Both the position numbers and the translations under genes were made by a program. From contig CM069434.1 of NCBI GenBank assembly GCA_035610365.1, positions 103,280,806 to 103,344,805 of the forward strand: a stretch of 64,000 bases of DNA. Direction: 5' to 3'. Shown here one piece after another: positions 35,668 through 47,666 of this stretch. Numbering within the stretch: the first letter of the stretch is position 1; the number at the start of each line of letters is the position of its first letter. Source of the stretch: Aquatica leii. Taxonomy: Eukaryota > Arthropoda > Insecta > Coleoptera > Lampyridae. The notes under the pieces are model-generated. The model had not been told where the DNA came from, searched no databases, and saw only the letters and a program-made list of their open reading frames with translations.

Positions 35668-36745
35668 TAAATCTCCTTGTTTGTTGCAGGTTCTATTTGT
35701 ATCCGGAACGTTATTTTCTTATCGCTTCCACGAGTTTTCTTCATTTTCTTTAACTTTCAAACACTTTTCGGAAACAGAACGTAACAGTAATCTTTTGCAT
35801 TTCGCGTATACTTGGGTAAGACCAATGGCTAGCAACTTGACGAAGTTTGAACTTGTGGAATATTCCTTAAAGGCATGGGGACTATTTGATCGAGACCAGG
35901 CAGTTAAAACGCTTTGATTTAGTTTTTTGCTAATGCAATCGTGTCGAAATATTTTGTGCAAATTCTTTAAATTGTGCATTATTCTCTAAATTTTCCTTGT
36001 CACCAATTGACAGTTGAACCTCTTTGTATGAAGTTAAAGCATTGCGTACGCCCTTTAATCTTTACCATAATCAGTAAAAATCAATTTTCTCGTTTTAGAA
36101 ATAAAGTTAAATTTGTTTTCCATTATAAAGTTATGAAAATAATCAGGTCTAAATACATTAACAAAAATTGTTGTTGCGTGGTCTATAAATCATTGTGTGT
36201 AAAATTCAAACGTAAAGATTACAGTTTTAAATTTGAAAAATGTAGTTAAGAAAGAAAATTTTTAAAACAAAATTAGTCGTAAACATTATCAAATAATTGA
36301 CAATTACCATTTTAAATAACAATAAATAAAATTTGAATTTGCAAGACAATGCTGTAAACGTTAAAAGTTACGTACAAACACTGGTCTTGGTAATTAAATA
36401 AATACAACGTTTATCTATATACCTTTAGTTTATATATAATCCCTGTTCGATTACATATACACCAACGCTTTGTTTGACTAAAACATTTATTTTATTTTTT
36501 TAGGTTTATTTTAATAAATTCTTGACGTTGTTTACTATACGTGGGAATCTACTACCGTATAAAACAATTTTAAATCCATTACTTTGGATGCAAGAAACTG
36601 AAATAAAAATAGTAAACTGGCGTTAAGAACACAAAAATAAATCCAAAAAGTGACCGAGTCTATTAATACTAATTTATTACTAAAACTAAATTATTTATTT
36701 ATTCTGCAGATTTATTAATCTGTCCATTATTGTATAACCCCTACT
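35668..36745. other. AT-rich DNA between gypsy and BEL elements, no gene seen
   Basis: Short open frames here show no recognisable domain or codon bias. I see no repeat boundary. Confidence 0.5.
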
Positions 36746-36750
36746 GATAT
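36746..36750 (+). other. Target-site duplication, left copy (GATAT)
   Basis: GATAT directly precedes the left BEL LTR and is repeated at 42741-42745 directly after the right LTR. Five bases is the usual BEL/Pao duplication length. Confidence 0.75.
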
Positions 36751-36932
36751 TGTTGAAACTTACTTTTATATGCGTTTAAATAACGCGGACTTTTTAGTAT
36801 TAAGGGGGAAAATTACCCATAATAGATAGCGACATCAGCAGCCATAAGGGTCGCATGTACATATGTACTTATAAAATACTGTAAAACTAAAATAAATCCA
36901 CCAAAAATTCATCAAGAAGTTTATGTAATACA
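36751..36932 (+). repeat. BEL left LTR, 182 bp
   Basis: It begins TGTTGAAACT and ends AATACA, with TG/CA borders. It is identical to the right LTR up to GAAGTTTAT; the last dozen bases differ. Confidence 0.85.
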
Positions 36933-36936
36933 TCAT

Positions 36937-36954
36937 TGGTCCTTCGAGATAACC
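36937..36954 (+). other. BEL primer binding site
   Basis: TGGTCCTTCGAGATAACC begins four bases after the LTR. A TGGTCCTTCGAG-type primer site is common in insect BEL/Pao elements. Confidence 0.75.
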
Positions 36955-37162
36955 GGATGCAAGTAATACTTTAATTTACATACAATTCTAATTATTACAT
37001 AATTGTAAGAAAAATCATCATCAACCAAGGGCGAGTCCGATCAGTTCCGAAGTCAAGCGCGGCGTTCCGACAAAGTGAGTTCCTATCGTTGTGATAGCTA
37101 CAATAACCGTAAGTCTATCCTTGAAACCTTTTCATTATTATTTTACCAAATTTGTGTCAATA

Positions 37163-38142
37163 ATGGTCGATGCACAGTTATTAAAATCATTGCACATAAA
37201 AAGGGGATGTTTAAAATCGCAGATTACTATTTTTCAAAAATACTTGGATGATATTGACATTCAAAACATCACAAAACCCATTATTGCTAATACTATGGAA
37301 AGAAAAACAAAATCGAAAACGTGTTAGAACAATTTGATGATATTCAATTACAAATTGAAATATTAATATTCGATAATACTGAAAATAAACAATTAGAATT
37401 AATAGAACGCGAAGAATTTTATAATAAGTATTATGAAGTTCTTAGCAAAGCAAAACTAATTACTAACCCTGGATTAGTTGATCAATTGTCTAATACTAAT
37501 ACTAATATCATCGATAACAATGACGATGTCAGGTCAATCGCAGAAGATAGTGGCATGTCGTTTATACAAACTAAACGTATGGTAAAATTACCCCAACTAA
37601 ATCTACCTAGTTTTGATGGAGCATTTACTGCTTGGCGTAGTTTTGTCGATTCTTTTAATATTATACATAGAGACAATCAATTGACAGATGCACAAAAATT
37701 AACATATTTAAAATCAAGTTTAAAGGGCGAACCGTTAGAATTAGTGGGCACTTTAGAAACAATCGATTTAAATTACTCTGTTGCGTGGAAATTATTAAAC
37801 AAACGGTATGACAATAAAAGACGAATCATAAATAACCACGTTCAAAATATTTTGAATATACAACAGGTGACACGAGATTCACCTATTTCATTAAAAGAAT
37901 TAATAAACAAATTACAAACGCACATCAATTGTTTACGGGCTTTAGATCAACCAGTGGATTCGTGGAATTCATTGCTAATTCCAATAATTATTACAAAAGT
38001 GGACATTCAAACCGAAAAAGAATGGGAGACAAAACTAAACATGACGCATTCAGATAATAACAGTATTCCTACGTTGGATGATCTTCTCGAGTTCTTATTT
38101 TCAAAATTAATAACACTTGAATCAATTTCCAAAAACGTATAG
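37163..38142 (+). pseudogene. gag: BEL Gag N-terminal and capsid region, one frameshift
   Basis: ATG at 37163 starts MVDAQLLKSLHIKRGCLKSQ. After 49 codons the frame shifts at GAAAGAAAAACA (37299-37310) into the long frame VLEQFDDIQLQIE..., which runs to a stop at 38142. That part includes KLPQLNLPSFDGAFTAWRSF and KLTYLKSSLKGEPLELV, hallmark BEL/Pao capsid sequence (FxGxxxxWxxFxDxF). A second -1 change at TCCAAAAACG (38128-38137) is needed to continue into the zinc-knuckle and pol frame. BEL elements usually encode one Gag-Pol frame, so each break looks like loss of one A in a homopolymer, either true mutation or sequencing error. Confidence 0.8.
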
Positions 38143-41100
38143 AACCATCGCGCAATGTACACCCCAAACAATCTGTACGTTCTTATGCTACAGTTAATGA
38201 AAATTTAGTTACTTGTTTAAATTGTCAAAATAATCATTTGTTGCGTCAGTGTGAAAGTTTTTTAAAAGCGAATACTCAAAATAGAATCGAAATTGTTAAA
38301 AGACTAAAATTATGCATAAATTGTTTAAGAAAAGGTCATCTAGTAAGCGAATGCAAATCAAGTTTTAAGTGCAAGACGTGCAATAAAAAGCACCATACAC
38401 TTCTACACATAAATACTGTTAATGCAAACACAGAAACAATGGTTGTAGATACCAATATAAACGAATCATACGAATCGAGTACTTCACTTGTGACAAATAC
38501 TTATTCATTGTTAAATATACACCCTCAAGTAATCTTATCGACTGCTTTAGGTTATATAAATGATATAACTGGTAATCCACGTAAAGTTAGAATGTTATTA
38601 GACAGTGCATCACAATCTAATTTTATTACTGAAGACACTTGTAATCAATTATTTCTTAATAGAATTCCTTTTAAAACCAATATTATAGGAATAACTCAAG
38701 AAGCGTTAAAGGTTACTCACTGTGTAGAAATCACTATAAAATCGACAATAAACGATTATTCGACAAAATTAAGGTGTTTAATCGTACCACAAATCGCGAA
38801 CGCGCTTCCCACGCAGAACTTGAATTCTAGTATTATAAAAATTCCTGTAAATATAAGGTTAGCAGATCCAACATTTAATGAATCTAAACCTATTCAGATT
38901 TTGTTAGGTGCTAGCATTTTTTGGTCGCTGATATCGGTCGGACAATTTCAACAGAGGTCAATTACTTTTCAAAAAACTAAATTTGGTTGGATTTTGTCTG
39001 GAGAAATTATTAATCGGGATTTTCCAAATACTACAGATGCAAATCAACTCAAACAAAGTACTTTAGCTTACATCACATTGGATGAGCTTAATACAAATTT
39101 AAATAACTTTTGGGAAATGAATGAAAACGAGTATGTTAAAAAATCCTTGACGCGCGATGAAGAATACTGCGAACATCATTTTCAAAAAACTACATTACGA
39201 GATATAAACGGAAGATTTATCGTTAGGTATCCTTTTAGATCAAATTTGTTAGAGTTAGGTTCAAACTACGATATTGCACGAAGACGTTTTTTAATTCTTG
39301 AAAATAAACTAAACAATAACATGGCGTTAAAGCAAGAATACTGTAAATTTATTACTGAATACTTAGCACTAGAACATATGACATTTATTAGAAAGGAAAC
39401 ACATTTGGCATCTAATTCTGAATACTTTTATTTACCGCATCACTGTGTGTTTAAGGAATCTAGTACGACAACAAAAATACGGGTTGTATTTGACGGGTCT
39501 TGCAAATCAATTTCGGGAATATCACTAAACGACGTACAATATACTGGACCAAAATTACAAGACGATATTTTCTCAATACTAGTTAGATTCCGACTGCACA
39601 AGTTTGTAATTGCAGGAGACTTAGAAAAAATGTATCGACAAATTTGGATACATCCAGACGAACGTAAATATCAATGCATTTTATGGCGCGAAAATAGTAA
39701 CGACGAAATTGCTATTTTTCAACTCAATAAGGTAACGTACGGTACTACGTCGGCACCATATTTAGCTGTCCGATGTTTAAATCAAATAGGCATTGAAATC
39801 AAGGATAAATATCCTTTAGAATCTCAAATCTTGATTGAAGACTTTTACGTGGACGATCTTTTGACAGGACACGACAATTTAGATACCATCAAGGAAATTA
39901 AAGTCAATTTAATACACATTTTACAGTCGGCAGGTTTCAATCTAAGAAAGTTTCATAGTAACGTTGAGGCGTTGGGTGATTTGAGTAATTTCGTTCTTAT
40001 GGATGCATCTGATGCAAGTCATAAGACGTTGGGAATACATTGGAATTCGTTACATGATTCAATGCATTATTCATTTGATTTAAATTTAAATAACAAAGAA
40101 ATAACGAAACGAAATATTTTGGCGATTACAGCCCAGTTATATGACCCATTGGGATTATTAGCTCCTATTATTATAATAGCTAAACTTATAATACAAGAGC
40201 TATGGCAACTAAAGTTGTCATGGGACGAATCTATTCCGATGCAGTTATTTTCGCGATGGAAAACGTTTAAGAACGATCTTCAAAATCTTAGTACAATTTC
40301 CATTCCTAGACACGCGTTAATCGAAAAAATCAAACACATAGAATTACATATCTTTGCAGATGCATCTGAAAGAGCATTTGGAGCATGTATATATATGAAA
40401 TCGGTTAACAAATCAAACAAAATATCGGTGAATTTATTAGCTAGTAAATCGCGAGTAGCTCCTATGAAAACAATAACCTTACCACGTTTAGAACTGTGTG
40501 CAGCCCGGTTAGCGGCTCAGTTAAACGGTAAAATAAAACTCATATTAAAACTCAATATAGATAATGAATACTTTTGGAGCGACTCAAAAATTACTTTATG
40601 TTGGATCAATTCAGACCATAATAAATGGAAACCTTATGTAGCTAACCGTGTTGCAGAGATACAAAGACTTACTAAGGCGTCAAACTGGTTTTACGTAAAA
40701 TCTAGTGAAAACCCTGCGGATTTAATAACGAGAGGCCTGACAGTTAGCAAATTAAGTAACTGCAAATTATGGTGGCATGGGCCAGACTATTTATCGCAAG
40801 GGTTGGAAACCAACCTATGTAAGGATATAAGCGAATTCACAAATTTAGAAGAAGAAAAACGCTGCGTACAAATTTGTCATTTGATTGAAAACGATAATGA
40901 TCAATTTCCTATAGATCGATTTTCCACGTTTACACGAGTTCAAAGGGTAATGGCATTCTGTCTGAGATTTTTCAATAATGCTAAAAACCATAAAACTAAA
41001 CGCAGAGCAGGCCCCTTATCTACTTTCGAATTGCAGGAAGCTTTGAATAAATTACTACAATTAGTTCAAAAATCGACATTTTACAAAGAAATTCGTCATT

Positions 41101-42386
41101 TAACCAAACACGATTCAGTTTTTAAAGACAGCAAACTTCTAAGTTTAGCACCGTTTCTAGACACTCAACGAATACTACGTGTAGGAGGAAGACTTAAGTT
41201 ATCAAATTTTAATTATGATAAGAAACATCCCATATTATTACCAAAGCGGAACCACTTAACTGATTTATTAATCAAACGAGAGCACGAATTACTATTACAC
41301 GCGGGACCAAAATTAACACTAAATAGTTTACGCGAAAGATTTTGGCCTATTTCTGGTATGAACAATACAAAAAAAATTATCAAAAATTGTGTTAAGTGTG
41401 CAAGGTATAACAATACTTATTTGACTCCATTAATGGGCAATCTTCCAATTGACAGAACTCTACTAATGTATCCATTTCATACCACAGGCGTTGACTATGC
41501 AGGTCCGTATACTCTAAAGGATAGACTAGGTAGAGGTGCTAAATTCACTAAATGTTACATTTCAGTATATATTTGTTTTTCGGTAAAGGCCATACATTTA
41601 GAATTAGTAACAGGTTTAAGTACGACGGCATTTTTAATGTCTTTTAAAAGATTCATTGCTAGACGTGGAAAACCGGCAAACGTATATAGTGACAATGCTA
41701 CTAACTTCGTAGGCGCAAAAAACGAATTAATCGAGTTAGTCACATTTTTTAAACAACACAAAACGGAAATATTAGATTCAGTATCTAACATGGGCATCAA
41801 TTGGCATTTTATACCTCCAGGGTCCCCTACATTTGGTGGGTTGTGGGAAAGTGCTGTAAAGAATGTCAAATATCATATTAAAAGAATCTTGTCAAACATT
41901 AATCTTACCTATGAAGAATTTCATACACTATTGACTCAAATTGAAAGTATAGTTAACTCAAGACCTCTTACACCTTTATCGTCCGATCCAAACGATCTTG
42001 AATGTCTTACTCCAGCCCATTTCTTAATTGGTCGTTTATTTACCAACATTCCTGATCCTAACCTGAAAGACTTACCGCAAAATCGGTTAACACGGTTTCA
42101 ATTATTGCAACAATTAAATCTACATTTCTGGACAAAATGGTCAAGAGAATATATCACAACGTTACAACAAAGAACTAAATGGAAGCTGAATGAAGCAAAT
42201 ATCAAATTAGGATCTCTAGTTCTTCTTAAAGAATCTCACTTACCTCCAGCTAATTGGCGCTTGGGTCGAGTTGTTCAGCTGCACACAGGCAGTGATGGAG
42301 TTACTAGAGTAGTGACGGTTAAATGTGCTAGTGGCGAGTTTAAAAGAGCTACTAACAAATTGTGCCTGTTGCCAGTGGAAAATTAA
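38143..42386 (+). CDS. pol: BEL/Pao Gag C-terminus and Pol polyprotein
   Basis: The frame is open from the gag end to 42386, over 1,400 codons without a stop. It opens EPSRNVHPKQSVRSYATVNE. Residue numbers are counted from 38238. Zinc knuckles are at about 25-60 (CINCLRKGHLVSEC, CKTCNKKHH), protease at about 122 (LLDSASQSNFI), and reverse transcriptase at about 455-545 (AGDLEKMYRQIWIHPDE, YVDDLLTG). RNase H begins with FADASERAFGACIY near 705. The integrase zinc site is at about 1014-1053 (H-H-C-C), and its catalytic residues are GVDYAGPY near 1084, VYSDNATNFVGA near 1149 and GGLWESAVKNVK near 1200. The C-terminal domain has WRLGRVVQLHTGSDGVTRVV. All key residues are present. As in the family, protease would release the enzymes that copy the RNA and integrate the cDNA. 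Only the gag frame breaks cast doubt on activity. Confidence 0.93.
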
Positions 42387-42542
42387 AACGAAATTTTTTA
42401 GTTTAAGTATTATTCAATTTAAGTGGAATATATTTCTGTACTATCCGTTAAGAAAACAATTTTTTGTTAAAGATTACAAATAATGTTTTAGTTATACTAG
42501 TTACTTATCCATATTATATAACTTATTTTGAACCGTTTAGTT

Positions 42543-42556
42543 CAAGGCGGGCAATA
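42543..42556 (+). other. BEL polypurine tract
   Basis: CAAGGCGGGCAATA sits directly before the right LTR, the expected priming site for plus-strand DNA. Similar GGCGGGC tracts are typical of BEL/Pao elements. Confidence 0.65.
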
Positions 42557-42740
42557 TGTTGAAACTTACTTTTATATGCGTTTAAATAACGCGGACTTTT
42601 TAGTATTAAGGGGGAAAATTACCCATAATAGATAGCGACATCAGCAGCCATAAGGGTCGCATGTACATATGTACTTATAAAATACTGTAAAACTAAAATA
42701 AATCCACCAAAAATTCATCAAGAAGTTTATATAAATCACA
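42557..42740 (+). repeat. BEL right LTR, 184 bp
   Basis: It matches the left LTR from TGTTGAAACT to GAAGTTTAT, then ends ATAAATCACA where the left copy ends GTAATACA. The next five bases are GATAT, the second target-duplication copy. Confidence 0.85.
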
Positions 42741-42758
42741 GATATCAATTATATACAG

Positions 42759-42885
42759 CATCAAGTGTATTATTAAATACGAAACCATTAGAGCAGTTAA
42801 AAGCCGTTCAGGAAAGCATGTACACTTGAACCATACTGAGGGTTATGAAGAAATTACATTAGCCACCCTTAGATGTCTCGGTTTT
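42759..42885 (+). other. Possible host exon just downstream of the BEL insertion
   Basis: Between TTATATACAG and GTAAGT, 127 bases are open in one frame (42 codons), including IKCIIKYETIRAVKSRSGKH and TEGYEEITLATLRCLGF. Frame openness, residue mix and both splice-like borders fit an internal coding exon. I do not recognise the protein. The BEL target duplication ends 13 bases before the exon border, so the insertion would have replaced the branch-point and pyrimidine-tract region. Confidence 0.4.
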
Positions 42886-44209
42886 GTAAGTTTATAGCGA
42901 TTGAACAGATATTACGTGTAAAATTTTTTAAATTGATTCTAACACATTTCATATATAAACGTTATTTTCCAACTAATAAACTTAAATTTGTAAATAATCT
43001 AAAAAAAGTTTTTGATGTTTCATTTTATGTATTAAGCAACATTGTGTAAAAAATGTACAAAGTTATACATAACGACACGTAAATCTAATTATATTTCGAA
43101 AGTTTTTAATTGTTAAACTTTAAAACTTTATATAAGGAATAATTAATAATTAAAGTTGAAGCGCGACATGATCAACACATTTTTGCTTTATTTTTTGTTA
43201 TGAGAGCTTTTATTTTCTTTGTTATTATTTATTTGTGTAAATTTATTTATGTCGTACAAATTTATTAGTGTGTATTTTACAATTACTTTTAATATTGTAT
43301 TAGAATTAATAAAGACTTTGTCAAATACGAAAATCCTGGACAATATTATTATACATTTTTACAAAATTAATATACTTTTGTAACCGAAAAAAATTTAAAA
43401 CGTATTAAACTTTAAACGTTAAACTGAAATAATTGTAATTGTACACTTAAACAATTAACCGAATTATCACGTTGAAAGGAAAGTTTAAAACTAAGCCTAA
43501 ATATTTTGTAGAGTTTCGGTGAAGCACAAAATTTATTAACAGATTTACTGAAAACGCAAAGTTAGTTATGTATGTTCAAATTGTATGCTTCAATTTTGTC
43601 GGGATTAAGATTTTACAATTGTAGATGGCGTAGTAAAGTTGTACGTTTAAATTCAAAATTAGGACACGTAAATATGTTTACGTGAATATGTAACTGATAA
43701 TACTTTAAAAATGCGTTAGGATTAAATCTGTCAATTACCTCTACTTAGATGTTTTTGAACATGTTTTCCGTGTTACATCAATTTTAAAACATTTAATAAT
43801 TTAGCTATGGTAATGAGTGGTAACATTGACATTTCAACAGATTACAATACTTTTTTGCTATTAGTTTAGGCTCAGATAAATTAAGACGAGAAGTTTTTAA
43901 TTATCATTTCATTATTCTAAAATTAATACTTTTTTAAATAAGATCGAATGCTTGTAGAAAAACGTTTTGATTATATGTAAGAAAATAGTTTTGCTCAAAA
44001 ATGCGCACGTTTAAAATGTTATGGGTACAATTTGTTTGCAGTTGATACACGCAAAAAAACTAAAATTAATTTTAACAATACAAAAATGCTACAGATGACG
44101 CTGTAGTAAATATAGAAGAAAATCAAAAAAGTAAAAAAATATTACAAAGACAATATTCTCCAGTAAAGCTGAAACGGAATTAAAACAATAAATTCTAATA
44201 CTTGGAAAA
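42886..44209. other. AT-rich DNA without a recognised feature
   Basis: No coding similarity, RNA or repeat boundary was found. Confidence 0.5.
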
Positions 44210-44920
44210 TTATTATTGAACATCTATCTATCTAATGGAAATAAAATGGCGTCATAAATTCGTAGTATCGATTCAATAATCGTATTTAAAATCTTGTTTG
44301 AATTAGAAGTAGCAACCCAATTGAGATATTGAATAGCATAGATGGGAATCGCTTTTATCGTTACAAATTGTTCGTTATCTTAGTTGAAGAATTTACATTT
44401 TTTCAAGTCTACAGACTTGTAAAATTCCATTGGTATCGTATTGTCGAAAAGAAAAAAATTTTCAAAGTGATCTTGTCAAACAATTACAGACAGAGGTATG
44501 AATTTTGTTAGATCGTTAGTTGCATAAATTCCGAAATATGCACATTAATTGCATTTTTTTACCATTGCTTTGGTTATCGTTAATTAGAAATTAATAAATA
44601 AGTCTTTGTTGTACAACAGAGCACTTGTAAAATTTGTGATAATAGTAAAGCCTTTGTCAAAAAACAAAACAATTTGTCGTCGTATCGTTATAACATTTTG
44701 GCCTTAGTTGTAAGGCAATGGCAAGGCGAAAATGATTTTGTATAAATTGGTATCATCGTAACTTTTGTAAATATTTTAGTAATTATTTTATCTTATTGCG
44801 TTTATGAATTATTTCTTTTGTTTGACTGTTACCTGAACATACGAATTCCTATATACTCAAATCGTTTTGTTTTGTATCGTAATCTTATAACGATATTATT
44901 GTTAGTATTAGTTATATATT
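44210..44920 (+). repeat. Putative 5' LTR of the lysine-primed gypsy element
   Basis: A block of about 220 bases (about 44212-44435) is repeated in the same orientation at about 55389-55612 with roughly 80% identity by eye; shared landmarks are AAATAAAATGGCGTCAT and GCATAGATGGGA. The primer site follows at 44921, so the region between is a candidate LTR. The exact start was not resolved, and the 3' copy is truncated or diverged. Confidence 0.5.
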
Positions 44921-44938
44921 TGGCACCCGAACAGGGAC
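44921..44938 (+). other. Lysine-tRNA-type primer binding site
   Basis: TGGCACCCGAACAGGGAC differs at one base from TGGCGCCCGAACAGGGAC, the classical site complementary to the 3' end of tRNA-Lys used by many retroelements. An 18-base match of this kind is unlikely by chance in AT-rich DNA. Confidence 0.85.
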
Positions 44939-45027
44939 GACATCTTTGTGCAACAGAAATAGTTTGTAATTTGTATTTTGAATTGATTTATTTTGTGTTC
45001 AAATTGCATAATTTGTCGTATTGGTTA

Positions 45028-45222
45028 AGATGTTCTACTAGTAACTTTAAAAAGCGAAGGAGAAGATTTGTTTGCAAATATTCAAGCAATCTATGATCAA
45101 TCTCTATCATTAACAATTGATACATTGTCTGATTTCAGTAGTCTCTACAATCGACGGTTAAAATTAGAAGATAAATTCAAATCAGTTACTCAACGTATTA
45201 AGGAAACTAACGCTTATAGTTG
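45028..45222 (+). pseudogene. Possible Gag N-terminal fragment
   Basis: A frame of about 64 codons without ATG reads LKSEGEDLFANIQAIYDQSL and SSLYNRRLKLEDKFKSVTQR before a stop. Composition is helical and protein-like. Its position 90 bases after the primer site fits the start of gag, but I cannot link it to a known family. Confidence 0.3.
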
Positions 45223-46814
45223 ACGTTTTTTCCAATTACACAAATTGTTCATTTTATGTAGTTTTAAGTATTGTTAGGATTAGTATTTTAATAATCTGTA
45301 AAAGCAGAACAGGTTTATTTTTGTAAAATTTTTATAAAAACAAAATTTTAAAATTTAGAGGTTAGGTGAAAATTTTAAGGAGTTAAAACAATTTAAACAG
45401 TTGTGAATAATTTGTTTATAAAATGTAAAGCATGGTCTGGTCATTGAAATCAAAGCGTTGAAAGAAGAAAATCAGAAAAATAAAGAATATGATGTATAAT
45501 GGAAGATAGGATCATCGACATAAAATTTTGATAAAAATTATGTTGATCGAGGCAAGGATTTAGAAATAAAGTTGAGACAGGAGAGGGACATTTGGAAATA
45601 GTTAATGATAAGAAAAATTTATAAATTAAAAATAGTTAAAAAGAGATGCCACTCAAAAATAAATAAAAACCCTTATGATTCGCGCCAAAAAAACTATAAT
45701 TAGAAAAAGAAAGAATATCTCATCTTTGATGGTGGGATTAAAAAGATAAATACCGCCACTTTTTTACAGGACCTATTTCTTGTGTCTTCACTTTTTGTGA
45801 AGAATGTCGAATTCCGTGTAATGAAGCTCCTCGCATGTTTTTTTTTGTACCTTTTTTTAACGACAGTCATTTGGGTTAGCGATTCTAGTAAATAATTTAA
45901 ACATGTGCTATAACAAAGACATTAAAAAAAGTTATTTATAAATTTGAACATACCAAAAATGCAGTCATAACTAACTGTGAACATACCAGTGCGTTTGTGA
46001 TAAAACAAATGTTGCAAGAAACAAAATAAACTGAATATACAGAGTGTTGTCGAAGTAGAATGAGACCTGCAGTTAATAAAAATAATTTATTTAAGTTAGT
46101 TATTAGTTTCATAAATAATTATGGATATCCATAAATTTCGTTTGTTAGTTTTCGGCCGATTAGTTTACTTTTTTTGTTATTTAAATGTAGGCGTTTATTT
46201 TGTCTTGATGTTAGTTATTTTTTTTATGTGTTTTTTTATTTGATTTGATTTATTTAGTTTTTAATTGCTTTTTGCATATCAATAAATGTAGTATAGATTT
46301 TGTTTTATTTTTTTTTAAAGGATGGGTAACTTAACAATAAGCAGTATAGTCATATTTTTTTACTGATAAATATTTTCAAACCCGACCTACCGGAAGTATG
46401 TGCGGTAAATTTTTTAATTAAATTTCGATCCGTATTTAATAAATAAATTTCTAATATCACCGCATATATTAAATGGCGCTCAACTTTGAAGCATATTTGA
46501 TTAAATTATAAGAAAAAAAAATAATGTTGTGGGTTAAGTAGTATAGATTAACAATTGGATTAATAACCTAGGTCAAGTACATTTATTTGGGCCAAGAAAA
46601 TTATTATAAAAAGTAAACAGATAAAATAATTTGGTAGAAAGAAAGTTTTTTATTTTTATTTGCAAAGTTTGTTAGGTATTTTTATTTCAAAGGTGAGAAA
46701 TACGATTTATTTTGTTATACTTGTGTAAATTTAAAATATTTTATACTTAAATAGAAACTAAAAGCGGAAAAAAAATTATTAAAAGCGAGTCTAGTGAAGA
46801 AGACAACGTAGAAA
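45223..46814. other. AT-rich stretch, no feature resolved
   Basis: This lies between the possible gag start and the coiled-coil gag region. No domain, RNA or clear repeat boundary was found. Confidence 0.4.
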
Positions 46815-47666
46815 CCATGGAAGATCAGGAAGTGACTAGCTTTAAAATAAGTAAACCAGTTGAAATAGAAAAATATGTAGATTTGGATAATAACATAGAT
46901 AGTAAGGAAGGTCGGAAAAATGTAAAAAAGAAAAAAAAATTGAGTTGCAGCGGTGTGATATGAATTTTATGCAAATGTGTATGGAAGAATTTAAAAACAT
47001 TAGAACAGAAATGAAAAGAAACAATGAAGATATTTTTAAAGATTTAAGAGCGTATAAAAAAAGGAAAGAAGAACCAGAACGGGATAGAAAGAAAATAAAA
47101 GATACAAATTATAGAAAAACAAGATAAAAAATAAGAAAAAAAAATAATTAAAAAAGTAAAGTAGTAAACGAAAGAGTACAAGAAATTAAAGAAAAAGTTG
47201 AAACATCTTGGAACATAATTGATCAGATAGATATGAATATTCAAAAGAATGGAAGACAATATGAAAAGAATACTAGAACAAAAATGAGAAAATAACTAAT
47301 ATATTGGATATGAAAGAAAAAATTAAAAGAAATAATCAAGGACTGGTAATACACACAAAGCAATTACAAGAACAGGTTAATTATATTAATGCGGAAACGA
47401 ACAAACGACAAAACAGAATAGAAATCAAGAAAGAGGAAAGGATTAGGGAAGAATATTGCCACATGAATAAGGAATTAATTATAAGTATGGAAATTATGTG
47501 CCAAAACATTCACGGGATATGTGACAGTATGAAATTTTATGGAGAAAATCGCATTAATCCGAGCAAAAATTTAGAACAGAGTATTGAGAACATTAAAGGT
47601 ATTAATAAGATAAGAGGAATAATAAGAAAATGAATGAAAGAAGGCGCAGAAATATGGTTTTTAATG
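46815..47666 (+). pseudogene. Gag-like coiled-coil region, first part
   Basis: It begins MEDQEVTSFKISKPVEIEKY and continues in broken frames of lysine- and glutamate-rich, coiled-coil-like sequence (EFKNIRTEMKRNNEDIFKDL; ERIREEYCHMNKELIISMEI). The last frame ends NLEQSIENIKGINKIRGIIR-stop. The same residues reappear at 51.58-51.64 kb followed by AEIWFLMVEQDVHTFEEFKI, a retrotransposon capsid start, which identifies this as gag. Confidence 0.55.
47565..47666 (+). repeat. 102-bp direct repeat, left copy
   Basis: It runs from AAAAATTTAGAACAGAG to TATGGTTTTTAATG and matches 51573-51674 with only a handful of differences. The two copies exactly bracket the foreign block in gag. Confidence 0.85.

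Larger units (their letters stand above)
36751..42740 (+). mobile_element. BEL/Pao LTR retrotransposon, nearly complete
   Basis: It has a left LTR, primer site, gag, pol, purine-rich tract, right LTR and flanking GATAT repeats. It is about 6.0 kb. The first 170 or so bases of the two LTRs appear identical, which implies a recent insertion. Only two frame breaks were seen, both single-base in A-runs within gag, so the element is nearly intact. Confidence 0.92.

Noticed and set aside
38128-38142. Programmed -1 frameshift between BEL gag and pol
   Set aside because: In the gag frame the site reads TCC AAA AAC, not a canonical slippery heptamer, and BEL elements normally use one continuous frame; a one-base deletion is simpler.
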